DNA from: Tricholoma matsutake
Lineage: Eukaryota; Basidiomycota; Agaricomycetes; Agaricales; Tricholomataceae
DNA length: 64,000 nucleotides
Direction of reading: 5' to 3'
Assembly (NCBI GenBank): GCA_026075535.2
Contig: AP026544.2
Coordinates: forward strand, 5,828,001-5,892,000
The notes below the pieces were generated by a model, which was not told the DNA's origin, ran no database searches, and saw only the letters and a program-made list of their open reading frames with translations. Of the stretch, positions 52,501 through 63,876 are shown piece by piece. The number at the start of each line of letters is the position of its first letter. The stretch's first letter is position 1. A program made the position numbers and the translations under genes.

Positions 52501-54757
52501 TTTTTTTTTTTTTTTTTTTTTTGGGTCAAAAATTTATAACGCGGGGCTCGATCGCAGTCCGCGGAGCAGGATACAAACTTGGGTACTACTGTAACTACGC
52601 TTCCCCTCCCCCATATCCTACCCAGGTCCTCGTTTTAGCCACTTTAGGCGGGCAGTGCCACAGACGTTGGCCTCTCAGCCAGGAAAGGCAATAATCTGGA
52701 GGGGGAGCCCCCCCTCCCGAAGCTAGCCATTAACTCGTCCACCAGTGCAGAACGGTCCCCCAGCCACATATCCAACCGAAGTCAGATCAGGCGCGGCCGT
52801 GTTAATTCACTGTAAATCCCCCCTTGCGGGAGGAATAACCGTCTGCATGCTCCTGGCCAGCGAGGATTGACCACCCCAGACGAATGAGGTGGACCATCAC
52901 CGCGCTCCCGCACGAGTGACAGAGATGTGGTAGCTGGTTGTTCACCTGGTTATTCACCGGAACTACCGTGGATAGGGGGCCAAGGCCCCCTTCGAGTAGA
53001 TGCCGTCGAGGGCATACGCTCGGTAACAACGTCCCCCCCGCAGCGGGGAGAAGGTAGAGGGAAGCGACAAACTGTCACTATTCCGATATCAGCCACCAAC
53101 TAATTGGTGGGAGTAGATGTGGGGGGGTGACACCCCCCTTTCAGTAGCGGCGCTGCTGTGCTCGAGGACCTCGAGGACGGCGGCGTCGTGATGAGGACGA
53201 GGGTTCCCCATGATGGAGCTCTGCATGAGCTGCCTGCCTAGCCGCGTAGGAAGCCCTGAAGGCTGCCGGTGACGTGAGGTCGAGAGGCAATCCGGCAGCT
53301 GCTAGTTCTGCCGACATTGGCTCAGACAATCGCCAGGTGGTCGTGAATAGTTCCCAGGCCATCTGACGCCATGCGTTCCTCTCAATGAGCGGAACGGCGG
53401 ATACTCGGACGGTACCGACGAAAATCGTCATAGCCTCCAGTAAATGTAGAAAGCCATGAGAGGTGGACGTTATGTCCACCCTCTCATCTCTCGACAATGG
53501 AGGCTCATCCTCCACCAACTCTGGGATGGCGGATGAACCCGGTGATGTGGGGAGGGGCGGCGCAGATTGCTCCTGCTGCCCCTCCGGATAGAGGAGCTCG
53601 GCGATGCCGAGCTCTTGATTGTTGTTGGCCTCGAGCCCAAGCTCGAGAGCCAGATCATGCACCTCATCGGCTATCACTTGTGACGCCAAGAAGCGGTTTA
53701 TCGTCTCCTGCGAGGCTAGCTCGGTGAGACCCGGAATAAATTCGACGTCTCCGCCGGTGGCAGAGCCGTCATCGTCGTCTGGCAGGTCGGAGGAGTCATC
53801 CTCCGCCCAAAGATTGTGGAACTGGTTAGCCACATCAGAGTCCCATCCGCTCAGGGAGACGTGTCCGAACTCTGGGAGGTAGTTGTCGTCGAAGTCTGCG
53901 AAGTCGGTGTTTGTGTATAGGAGGGGGTCGCCATGAGCCGCCTGGTGTCGAGTTCGCGCTCTACGGTTTGCAGAGGGCATTGAGGACGATTTAGCACAAG
54001 TAGATGACGGTAGAAGTCAAGATACGTAGCGTGATAATGATAACAGACGGTCCCTTATCTCAATTCCGGGTCCACCCGACACAGCCTCCAGACGCTCCGA
54101 GGGGGCAGGCAGGCCGCAAATCCTGCTGCCGATTGGGAGGGACGATTGAACCCGGTTCCAAACACCTCAAGGGTGTGAGTGCCGGAGGTAAAGAGTTGGT
54201 GGTAAGTAGCGGCCACCAGAACGTTGACCTAGCCACCAGGGGGCACCATCGCCCGGCCCCTTTTAATGATGGTGTATTCCAATGGGTAGTCAGTGTAGCA
54301 GGTCTCTAGATGTAGAAACTCACGCAGCATGGAGGTAGGAAGCCTCCCAGACGACCCACAATCCAGTGAAAATGTCCCTCCTCCTGAACCAGACCTCCCC
54401 CAGCTAAACGAATGCGACGACTTGGGCGAGCGTTGAAGTAGGCATCCCACACCCACTCTAAGCCCCCATAGGGGCCCAGACTACTCTTTCATTGCCAACA
54501 CTCACCTAGCCAGGATCCTCGAAGCCCAGGAGAACGAGACGAATAGCAGACACTGTCAAAAACAGTGACCGGGGCATCCACAGAGATCGGATGGACGGAT
54601 CTCTTAGCAAATCAGGGCAGGCCTGGAGACGCCGAGAGCGTTCGTGATGGCGAAATCCGATCGAAAATCGGACCAAAATTGAGGTGTCGACATCGTGTGC
54701 AACGTTGAGCAGAGGTGTTTACCACTATTTATGGTGGTTGTAACAAGTCAAGGAGCG
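52501..54757 (-). mobile_element. B-l: full-length type-2 B element
   Basis: It has a 22-nt poly(A) (52501-52522) and 5' terminus at 54757. The target duplication is GCCTGTCGCTCCC (52488-52500 and 54762-54774), with four extra bases at the 5' junction. The last bases before the tail (TTTTTGACCC) are the LINE-A form, not the usual B form. Confidence 0.94.
53141..53980 (-). CDS. B-element ORF, type 2, 279 aa (B-l)
   Basis: This intact type-2 B protein differs from the B-k product at only a few positions, for example in the basic tail. All family motifs are present. Function unknown. Confidence 0.75.
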   Translation of the reverse strand: MPSANRRARTRHQAAHGDPLLYTNTDFADFDDNYLPEFGHVSLSGWDSDVANQFHNLWAEDDSSDLPDDDDGSATGGDVEFIPGLTELASQETINRFLASQVIADEVHDLALELGLEANNNQELGIAELLYPEGQQEQSAPPLPTSPGSSAIPELVEDEPPLSRDERVDITSTSHGFLHLLEAMTIFVGTVRVSAVPLIERNAWRQMAWELFTTTWRLSEPMSAELAAAGLPLDLTSPAAFRASYAARQAAHAELHHGEPSSSSRRRRPRGPRAQQRRY

Positions 54758-54761
54758 TTTT

Positions 54762-55901
54762 GCCTGTCGCTCCCTTCGCCCCTGGCTAGCTGGGGATGAG
54801 GAGAGAAGAGTTACATTCTGGCATGTCCCCTCGAAATTCGAGTGGAACGTACACAAGATGGCTCATGATGTAGCTACATCTACCAAGATCTCCGTGGGCA
54901 GACACCCGCGGACGTCTCTAGACTACCTTAAAAATCAGGTCGAAAAGGCCGTTTGTAAGGATTGGCACACCCGGTTCGCAGATTCTGCATACCGTGGACG
55001 ACACTTCTACCAACTCAAGGGAGTAGGTGGAAAACCGGCATTACCCTCGACTCACAAAGGTGGGCCTTGGCTGAAAGTTATGGGGAGCAACACTACGTTG
55101 ACTTCCCGTTCAACTCGTATGATCACTGGCCATGCTCCTATAGGGGAGTATCGTCAACGCTTATCCCTTGACGGGGAATACCAATGTTGGTGTCTTGGTC
55201 CCGAAATACAAACTCGAGACCACTTACTACGCGTCTGCCCCAAGGTGGATCGCAGAGAAACCCGTGCAAGCCCCGACTCCGTCGAAGGCTTCAACGAATT
55301 TATGGACAACAACCCTGCTCTAGGGTCGTTCAACTCACTTGCGTGGGACCCAGGATAGGTTGTGCGCGCAGGGCGTATGACCCTCGTCTGGTTCTGGCTA
55401 GTGTTATCGGTATGTCGGGGTGGCCGTAGGGCACCAGACGAGTCCGTTAACCCTCATAAAGGGGGCCCACCCGTGTTCAGGAGCGACTGTCAGGGAGGGG
55501 GGACACGAAACTAGGTACCGGTTCGGGGAGGCGCCTGAGCGCTTTCAGATCCGCTGTCGGTTACGCGTTGCGACGACTCCAGTCGATTACGCTTTCCTTT
55601 CCGAGCTGAGAGGCTCACGTCGGGGCGGCAGTCTCCCCTAAATCTTGCACTCATACCCGTAGGGATTCGGGGAACACGACATCGTCAAGTCCGGGTTGTC
55701 GGTACGCCACCACTGGCAAGTCCGTTTACTCGATAAAGGGGGCCCCCTTAGTGGTCATCGCAGCTATCCAGGTGGTTGGTGCAAAGTTCAGCAGGAGGAG
55801 GACTTGGGCTGGGCGTAGTGTACTCTGTTTGTATGTCTCTACCGTGGACTGCGTTCGGGCATCGCGTTATAAATTTTTGACCCAAAAAAAAAAAAAAAAA
55901 A
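54762..55901 (+). pseudogene. A7 ORF2 C-terminus, 3' UTR and poly(A)
   Basis: The open frame contains the last RNase H residues and the Cys/His finger, ending with TAG at 55356-55358. The 3' UTR with the GAGC/GCTC stem-loop and an 18-nt A tract follow. Confidence 0.9.
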
Positions 55902-56400
55902 GGAGTGGGAGGGAAACCAGTTCTACCTTCGACCCACAAAGGTGGGCCTTGGCTGAAAGTCATGGGAGGCAGCACCACTGGACCTCCCATGCAACTCATA
56001 TGATCACTGGCCATGCTCCCATAGGGGAGTATCATCATCGTTTCTCCCTCGACGGGGAGTACCAATGCTGGTGCCTCAGTCCTGAGATCCAAACTCGAGA
56101 TTTCCGAGCTGAGAGGCTCACGTCGGGGCGGCAGTCTCCCCTAAATCTTGCACTCATACCCGTAGGGATCGGGGAACACGACATCGTCAAGTCTGGGTTG
56201 TCGGTACGCCACCACTGGCAAGTCCGTTTACTCGATAAAGGGGGCCCCCTTAGTGGTCATCGCAGTTATCCAGGTGGTTGGTGCGAAGATTAGCAGGAGG
56301 AGGACTTGGGCTGGGCGTAGTGTACTCTGCTTGTACGTCTCTACCGCGGACTGCGACCGGGCGCCGCGTTATAAATTTTTGATCCAAAAAAAAAAAAAAA
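55902..56400 (+). mobile_element. A9: diverged LINE-A 3' end with internal joint
   Basis: Positions 55902-56100 are a noticeably diverged piece of ORF2 C-terminus. At 56100/56101 it jumps, within ...ACTCGAGA, straight into the middle of an A-type 3' UTR that ends in poly(A) 56386-56400. The missing part includes the finger, the stop codon and the start of the 3' UTR. It could be one deleted copy or two copies joined; no target duplication settles this. Confidence 0.75.
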
Positions 56401-57052
56401 TGAGAGGAGAAGCGAGTGGGGAATAAATCCTTCACTCTGTTTCCAGGTGTGTTTTCTTCCCCAAAGGGGTCGAATTCATCGCCTGGTACGAGGGCCAAGG
56501 CTGCAGCTGAGGCGACAGACGGCCCTTGCAGGGTGAGTGTGTCGAGCACGTTCCCTCCCCAGAGTCCAAGCTCATGAGAGTGGGTGGTGCCGACGTGATT
56601 AGGCCCTAAGATCGCTCTTAGGGGGTGTGATGGAGCCAATAGAGGGGTTCTGAATACCCCTCTGTCGACTAAGCAACGCAGTAACAGCTGCATAGGCAGC
56701 AGTCCAGCGATACTTTCCAGGCCACCAATTGGGGTGGTTCTGAATGCACCGAGGATCCAACGTGCAGCGATGGACTGCACTTGGGCCAACGTCTTGATAA
56801 CACCTTTGACGCGAGCGCCTTTGAAGTGCCATAATCTGAGTCCGTATGTCATAATGGGTACGACGCACGAACGGTAAAGTAGGCGTTTCTGCATAGGGGT
56901 TAGCCCTCTGACAGAATTGCCCAGCATTCCCATTGCCCTCGCAGTAGTGAGAGCTTTGGTGGAGTAAAATCGTGTATGCTCCTTGAAGGAGAGCTTACGG
57001 TCAAAGAAGAATCCGAGGTACCTCCAGGTGACCTTGGGTTTGAGAGGGGTAT
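56401..57052 (-). pseudogene. A10 ORF2 segment (connection region)
   Basis: This minus-strand A-type ORF2 piece is open and bounded by A9 poly(A) on the left and B-m on the right. A longer frame that runs through both poly(A) tracts (56250-57158) is an artefact. The 3' end of A10 is missing. Confidence 0.85.
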
Positions 57053-58249
57053 TTTTTTTTTTTTTTTTTTGGGTCAACAATTTATAACGCGGGGCTCGAT
57101 CGCAGTCCGCGGAGCAGGATACAAACTTGGGTACTACTATAACTATGCTTCCCCTCACCCATATCCTACCCAGGTCCTCGTTTTAGCCACTTTAGGCGGG
57201 CAGTGCCACAGACGTTGGCCTCTCAGCCAGGAAAGGCAATAATCTGGAGGGGGGGACCCCCTCCCGAAACTAGCCATTAGATCGTCAGCTGGTGCGAAGC
57301 GGTCCCCCGGCCACATATCCAACCGAAGTCAGATCAGGCGCAGTGGTGTCAATTCACCGTAAATCCCCCCTTGCGGGAGGAATAACCGTCCGCATACTCC
57401 CAGCCAACGAGGATTGACCACCCCGGACGAACGAGGTGGACCATCACCGTGTCATGCACGAGTAACAGTAATGTGGCAGCTGGTTGTTCACCTGGTTATT
57501 CACCGGAACCGCCGTAAGCAGGGGGCCAAAGCCCCCCTCGAGCAAATGCACTGCCAGCACATGCACTCGATAGCAATTTCCCCCCCGCAGCGGGGAGAAC
57601 GTAAAGGGTAGCAACATTTGTCACCAACCCGACAGCAGCCAGCAGACTGGCGGTGATGGGTGTGGAGCGGAATGCCCCACACAAGTAGCAGCACGGCCAT
57701 CTGTGATGATGACGGCACTGTACTGGGAATGAGGGTTCCCCAGATTGGAGCTCTGCTAGAGCTGTTGGCATCGCCACACAGGAAGCTGGAACAGCTGCCG
57801 GAGGCGTAGGATCATTGGAATGATCGTCTCTGGTTGTCCGCTTGGGCATCAGGAGCAAGTTAGTACTGGTATATGATGCTAGTGATCGAAATATGCAGCG
57901 TGCAGTGTAAGCGAGGGCCTCCTGCCTAGCAAGAGAGTCCACGTAGTCGTCAGGGTCGGGGAGGTCCTCCCCAGCCCACAGATCTCAAACTGCCTAGGGC
58001 AGCTGCTACCTCCAGTTCGTTCTGTGAGAACTGGGTGTCGTAGTGTTGGGCATCATCGCCAACGATGTCACCCGTAATCAAGGTGGGGTCGTGAAGGCCC
58101 CAGCGTGTGGTTTGGTCTCTGTTCAGCCGTTTGGGCATTGAGAGTGAGTTAGCACAGGTAAATGACGATAACAGTCAGAATACGTAGCGTAAGGTCGATA
58201 ACAGATGGCCCCTTATCTCAGTTCCAGGTCCACCCGATACAGCCTCCAA
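57053..58249 (-). mobile_element. B-m: 5'-truncated type-4 B element
   Basis: It has poly(A) ending at 57070 and a 3' UTR, the rearranged type-4 ORF region, and truncation in the leader at 58249. The target duplication is TTGAGAGGGGTAT (57040-57052 and 58250-58262). Confidence 0.92.
57496..58138 (-). pseudogene. B type-4 ORF (B-m copy)
   Basis: It has the same start, frameshift, second leader-plus-ATG segment and C-terminal piece as in B-b and B-e. This third independent insertion shows the broken form is itself mobile. Confidence 0.82.
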
Positions 58250-60412
58250 TTGAGAGGGGTATTGCCCGTGTAGGGGGCGAAACCAAGATCGATGGGCAAG
58301 GGAGTGAATCTCCTCGCCCTTGAAAAGTGGAATATCTCGGACTTGTCATGTTCGAGGACTAGTCCGAGGGATGTGAATGCCTGGAAGATCCAGCCATACG
58401 CTTTCTTTAGAAGGGGGAGGTTGTCCTCCAGCTGTGGGGAGCGGGCGATGAGGGTGCCATCGTCCACATACGACATGAGATCGACATCTCTGCTGATTTC
58501 GCTTCTTCTGAAGAGCTTCATGATGGGCGTCAAATATAACGCCGATAAGACAGGGGACAGGGCAGAGCCTTGTCCCACTCCCACATCTGCTGCAAAGGAG
58601 CCCGATGAGAAAGCGTTCCATTTGTAGGTCGTCTTGCGACCAACTAGGTAAAACCGGAAGAAGTTCACTACTTGCGCAGGGAACCCCGACCGAGAGATGA
58701 TCTCCAACAGAACCTGGTGGTTCAAGGAGGGGAAGAATTGAGCGATGTCGAAAGTGACAACGCTTGTCTTAAGTCCTTTGGCCCATCCTGCTCTGACAAG
58801 ATGAGTGAGGTAGATACCTGCATCCTCCGTGGAACGCTGGGCGACACCTCCGAACTGATTCTGCTCGAAGGCCTCGTGTGCGACGCCGTCGAATTGAAGT
58901 CGTCTGGACAACATCTTTTCGACTAATTTACCCAGAGTGTTCAGAAGCACGATGGGTCTGAACGACTTAGGGGTAGAATAATTAGGTTTTCCTGGCTTCG
59001 GGATAATAACCGACAGGGATTCCTTAAAATGAGCTGGCCAATGGCCTGCAGTGATGCATGCCTCAGCGATGCGGGTGATAAGCCCTGCGACCTTTGGGTT
59101 GCTACACCAGTGTTTAAGGTGCGACCATGTAACATGATCGGGACCTGGAGCAGAACGGGAAGAACACGCGTCTAGCGCTTCTTTCATTTCCGTGACAGAG
59201 AACGGGATCCAGGCCCTTTCAGGCACAGGGTCGAGTTCATCAAGAATGCTCAGATCGACTACTCGATCCGAGGCAGCATTATAAGACCCATCAAGGGCAG
59301 CCCACAGCGAGTCCAGATCGTTGCAGGGTTCTCCCCGATAGGAGATAGCCTCATACGATGGGAGGTTGCGTTGACGAGTCCAGGACATTAAGTCCCAGGG
59401 TCGCCTATTCATCGTAGCCACTTCTTGGATAGGGTCATCAAAAAAGGCCCGCTTTGCTTGTCGCATGACTTTCCTGTAAAGCTTCCAGTCTTCCCCATCC
59501 CGAGAAGCCCTGTACGCGTCTAGGGCGCCGCTGCATTCGTCTGTCCACCACCCTTTGGACGACTTGCCGAGGCGAGATTCCTTGGCATGGCTTTCCCATG
59601 CCTTGTTTAAAATCGTTGATATCGCCGAGATGACATCATCGATTTCTGCCGAAGTATCTCCGTGCCAATCTAGCCACGGAGTTAAAGCGGAGGAGACGGC
59701 ATCTCGGTACGATGCCTCCTCCTCGGATCCTTTTTTGATGGACCACTTGGTGACCGGAACCAGAGATCCCGGGCCAGGCAGCACTAATGTCAGGGGAGCG
59801 TGGTCAGACGTTCCCCTGGCTTCAGGTACGATCTCGCAGTACAATACAAATCTAAGATCTGTAGGTACGAACATCAGGTCGATCACCGTGGGGTGAAGGC
59901 CCTGTTGAGGGGGAAAGTGGGTAGGGCCCTCCACTACTGGTAGGGCTCTAGTCAGGCCTAATGCCGTGGCTGTTTCCACTAAGTGGTCAGCGTGAATTGA
60001 GTGCTCAGGCCCCTGGGGATCCCAGGATGCGTGCCTCACGTTAAAGTCACCACACATGAAGTGTAGGCGTGGGATCGTCATGACATTCTCAAAGAGGAGC
60101 GTAATGGCGGAGTGTTGGCTATCTGAGTAGACGTTGGCGAGTAGCATGACGTCCTCCCCTATTCCCAGTGAGAAAAGGAGGATATCACGATCATCGATCA
60201 GATCTCGTCTGAGACCTGGTCTTAAATTAGCGATGCTGTTCGCGAAATAGACAGCAACGCGTGGAGGGGAATCAATACCCGAGGGGCGCACTAATGTTCC
60301 CCAGTTTGGGCTCATCGGTGCACCTATGACTTCTTCCCCCTCCCTGTTATGGGCAGAGGGGGCGTATCTTATTAATCGCCACGGAGGCTCTTGGATGAAA
60401 AGCAAGTCATAG
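58250..60412 (-). pseudogene. A10 ORF2 segment (endonuclease to RT thumb)
   Basis: This stretch of about 720 codons is open, with intact endonuclease (GDFN, SDH) and RT (YVDD) motifs. It is cut by A11 at the duplicated GCAAGTCATAG (60402-60412). The frame continues at 63877-63991. Confidence 0.9.
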
Positions 60413-63328
60413 GAATCTCGCCTCGGCAAGTCGTCCAAAGGCTGGTGGACAGACGAATGCAGTGGTGCTCTAGACGCTTACAGAGCCTCCCGTGATGGAG
60501 AGGACTGGAAGCTCTATAGGAAAATCATGCGGCACGCTAAGCGTGATTTCTTCGACGACCGTATCCAAGAAGTGGCTACGATGAACAGGCGACCATGGGA
60601 CCTCATGTCCTGGACTCGTCAACGCAACCTCCCATCGTACGAGGCGACTTGCAACGACCTGGACTCGCTGTGGGCTGCCCTTGATGGGTCCTACAATGCC
60701 GCATCAGATCGAGTGGTCGATCTGAGCATTCTCGATGAACTTGATCCGGTGCCTGAAAGGGCCTGGATCCCGTTCTCAATTACGGAAATGAAAGAAGCGC
60801 TAAATGCGTGTTCTTCCCGTTCCGCTCCAGGTCCCGATCATGTTACTTGGTCGCACCTAAAACACTGGTGTAGCAACCCAGAAGTGGCAGGGCTCATCAC
60901 CCGCATTGCTGAGGCGTGCATCACCGCTGGCCATTGGCCAGATCACTTTAAGGAGTCCCTGTCGGTCATCATCCCGAAACCAGGGAAGCCTAACTACTCT
61001 ACCCCTAAGTCGTTCAGGCCCATTGTGCTCCTGAACACTTTGGGCAAATTAGTCGAAAAGATGTTGTCAAGGCGACTTCAGTTCGACGGTGTCGCACACG
61101 AGGCTTTCGAACAAAACCAGTTTGGAGGCGTCGCCCAGCGTTCCACTGAGGATGCAGGTGTCTACCTTACCCACCTAGTCAGAGCAGGATGGGCCAAGGG
61201 TCTCAAGACGAGCGTTGTCGCTTTCGACATCGCTCAATTCTTTCCCTCCTTGAACCACCAAGTTCTGTTGGAGATCATCTCTCGGTCGGGGTTCCCTGCG
61301 CAAGTAGTGAACTTCTTCCGGTCATACCTTGTCGGTCGCAAAACGACCTACAAATGGAACGCTTTCTCGTCTGGCTCTTTTGCAGCAGATGTGGGAGTGG
61401 GTCAAGGCTCTGCTCTGTCCCCTGTCCTATCGGCGCTGTATTTGACGCCCATCATGAAACTCTTCAGAAGAAGCGAAATCGGCAGAGATGTCGATCTCAT
61501 GTCGTATGTGGACGATGGTACCCTCATCGCCCGCTCCCCACAGTTGGAGGACAACCTCCCCCTTCTAAAGAAAGCGTATGGCTGGATCTTCCAGGCATTC
61601 ACCTCCCTCGGACTAGTCCTCGAACATGACAAGTCCGAGATATTCCACTTCTCAAGGGCGAGGAGGTTCACTCCCTTACCCATCGATCTGGGTTTCGCCC
61701 CTTACACGGGCAACACCCCTCTCAAACCCAAGGTCACCTGGAGGTACCTCGGATTCTTCTTTGACCGTAAGCTCTCCTTCAAGGAGCATACGCGATTCTA
61801 CTCCACCAAAGCTCTCACTACTGCGAGGGCGATGGGAATGCTCGGCAATTCTGTCAGAGGGCTAACCCCTATGCAGAAACGCCTACTTTACCGTTCGTGC
61901 GTCGTACCCATTATGACATACGGACTCAGATTATGGCACTTCAAAGGCGCTCGCGTCAAAGGTGTTATCAAGACGTTGGCCCAAGTGCAGTCCATCGCTG
62001 CACGTTGGATCCTCGGTGCATTCAGGACCACCCCAATCGGTGGCCTGGAAAGTATCGCTGGGCTGCTGCCTATGCAGCTGCTACTGCGTCGCTTAGTCGA
62101 CAGAGGGGTATTCAGGACCCCTCTATTGGCTCCATCTCACCCCCTAAGAGCGATCTTAGGGCCTAATCACGTCGGCACCACCCACTCTCATGAGCTTGGA
62201 CTCTGGGGAGGGAACGTGCTCGACACACTCACCCTACAAGGGCCGTCTGTCGCCTCGGCTGCAGCCTTGGCCTTGGTACCAGGCGATGAATTCGACCCCT
62301 TTGGGGAAGAAAACACACCTGGAAACAGAGTGAAGGATTTATTCCCCACTCGCTTTTCCTCTCATCGTCTCACCTCTAAGGAGGATGAAGCGAAGAATTC
62401 TTATAGGAGTGACCTCGATAAGGCCTGGGCTTCTGCCCTGGTCGAGGACGACACTCTCGTCGTTGCAGTGGACGCCTCAGTGCCCACAGATGCCAAATTT
62501 CAGGCTGTCGCCTGTGCTCTTGTCTTCGGACAGGGAGAACAGGTCGATCGCGTTGTCTCTGCTTCTGGGAGGAGAACCCCCCCAGAAGTCGAACTCTTTG
62601 CTCTCCAACTGGGCGTCTCGGCTGCTTGCAGCAGAGGATGCAAAAAGTTGGTGATATTCTCGGATTCTACTACGGGCATTGAGTCCTTAATTGATCCTAA
62701 ACCACGCTCTGAGCAAATCTTTGCTCTGGACGCTTGTCGCTCCCTTCGTCCCTGGCTATCCGGAGACGAGGAGAGGAACGTTACATTCTGGCACGTCCCC
62801 TCGAAGTTCGAGTGGAACGTACATAAGATGGCTCACGATGTAGCTACATCTACCAAGATCTCCGTGGGCAGACACCCGCGGACGTCTCTAGATTACCTTA
62901 AAAACCAGGTCGAAAAGGCCGTCTGTAAGGATTGGCACACTCGGTTCGCAGATCCTGCGTACCGTGGACGACACTTCTACCAACTCAAAGGAGTTGGTGG
63001 AAAACCAGTATTACCCTCGACTCACAAAGGTGGGCCTTGGCTGAAAGTAATGGGGAGCAACACTACGTTGACCTCCCGTTCAACTCGCATGATCACTGGC
63101 CATGCTCCTATAGGGGAGTATCGTCAACGTTTATCCCTCGACGGGGAGTACCAATGTTGGTGTCTTGGTCCCGAGATTCAAACTCGAGACCATCTACTAC
63201 GCGTCTGCCCTAAGGTGGATCGCAAAGAAACTCGTGCGAGCCCAGACTCTGTCGAAGGCTTCAACGAATTCATGGACAACAATCCTGCACTAGGATCGTT
63301 CAACTCACTCGCGTGGGATCCAGGATAG
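60413..63328 (+). CDS. LINE-A ORF2, 5'-truncated but open (RT and RNase H)
   Basis: The frame is open from the first base of the truncated element to TAG at 63326-63328, with a possible start at ATG 60527 (933 codons). It lacks the endonuclease but retains the RT motifs with YVDD, the full RNase H set and the C-terminal Cys/His finger. An in-frame 18-nt deletion removes ISYRGEP-type residues in the linker (near 60648). Without promoter, ORF1 or endonuclease it is unlikely to be expressed as an element. Confidence 0.85.
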   Translation, partial: ESRLGKSSKGWWTDECSGALDAYRASRDGEDWKLYRKIMRHAKRDFFDDRIQEVATMNRRPWDLMSWTRQRNLPSYEATCNDLDSLWAALDGSYNAASDRVVDLSILDELDPVPERAWIPFSITEMKEALNACSSRSAPGPDHVTWSHLKHWCSNPEVAGLITRIAEACITAGHWPDHFKESLSVIIPKPGKPNYSTPKSFRPIVLLNTLGKLVEKMLSRRLQFDGVAHEAFEQNQFGGVAQRSTEDAGVYLTHLVRAGWAKGLKTSVVAFDIAQFFPSLNHQVLLEIISRSGFPAQVVNFFRSYLVGRKTTYKWNAFSSGSFAADVGVGQGSALSPVLSALYLTPIMKLFRRSEIGRDVDLMSYVDDGTLIARSPQLEDNLPLLKKAYGWIFQAFTSLGLVLEHDKSEIFHFSRARRFTPLPIDLGFAPYTGNTPLKPKVTWRYLGFFFDRKLSFKEHTRFYSTKALTTARAMGMLGNSVRGLTPMQKRLLYRSCVVPIMTYGLRLWHFKGARVKGVIKTLAQVQSIAARWILGAFRTTPIGGLESIAGLLPMQLLLRRLVDRGVFRTPLLAPSHPLRAILGPNHVGTTHSHELGLWGGNVLDTLTLQGPSVASAAALALVPGDEFDPFGEENTPGNRVKDLFPTRFSSHRLTSKEDEAKNSYRSDLDKAWASALVEDDTLVVAVDASVPTDAKFQAVACALVFGQGEQVDRVVSASGRRTPPEVELFALQLGVSAACSRGCKKLVIFSDSTTGIESLIDPKPRSEQIFALDACRSLRPWLSGDEERNVTFWHVPSKFEWNVHKMAHDVATSTKISVGRHPRTSLDYLKNQVEKAVCKDWHTRFADPAYRGRHFYQLKGVGGKPVLPSTHKGGPWLKVMGSNTTLTSRSTRMITGHAPIGEYRQRLSLDGEYQCWCLGPEIQTRDHLLRVCPKVDRKETRASPDSVEGFNEFMDNNPALGSFNSLAWDPG

Positions 63329-63876
63329 GTTGTGCGCGCAGGGCGTATGACCCTCGTCTGGTTCTAGCTAGTGTTATCGGTATGTCGGGGTGGCCGCAGG
63401 GCACCAGATGAGTCCGTTAACCCTCATAAAGGGGGCCCACCCGTGTTCAGGAGCGACTGTCAGGGAGGGGGGACACGAACCTAGGTACCGGTTCGGGGAG
63501 GCGCCTGAGCGCTTTCAGATCCGCTGTCGGTTATGCGTTGCGACGATCTCAGTCGACCACGCTTTCCTTTCCGAGCTGAGAGGCTCACGTCGGGGCGGCA
63601 GTCTCCCCTAAATCTTGCACTCATACCCGTAGGGATCGGGGAACACAACATCGTCAAGTCCGGGTTGTCGGTACGCCACCACTGGCAAGTCCGTTTACTC
63701 GATAAAGGGGGCCCCCTTAGTGGTCATCGCAGTTATCCAGGTGGTTGGTGCGAAGATTAGCAGGAGGAGGACTTGGGCTGGGCGTAGTGTACTCTGCTTG
63801 TACGTCTCTACCGCGGACTGCGACCAGGCGCCGCGTTATAAATTTTTGATCCAAAAAAAAAAAAAAAAAAAAAAAA
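60413..63876 (+). mobile_element. A11: 5'-truncated LINE-A inside A10
   Basis: It begins in the ORF2 linker and runs to a 24-nt poly(A) (63853-63876). The target duplication is GCAAGTCATAG (60402-60412 and 63877-63887), 11 bp with no extra bases. Orientation is opposite to A10, giving a head-to-head inverted repeat over the RT region. Confidence 0.94.

Larger units (their letters stand above)
41978..55901 (+). mobile_element. A7: full-length LINE-A split by four direct insertions
   Basis: It runs from the 5' terminus CGCTTCTTGTCTTGTTAC (41979-41996) to poly(A) 55884-55901. It is interrupted by B-j (which holds B-k), A8 and B-l; removing them leaves a continuous element. No target duplication links its two outer ends, so one flank has probably been rearranged since insertion. 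Confidence 0.92.

Noticed and set aside
56250..57158. A 302-aa minus-strand frame across two poly(A) tracts
   Set aside because: It joins B-m tail, A10 and A9 tail sequence through runs of Lys and Phe codons; this is read-through of junctions and not a gene.
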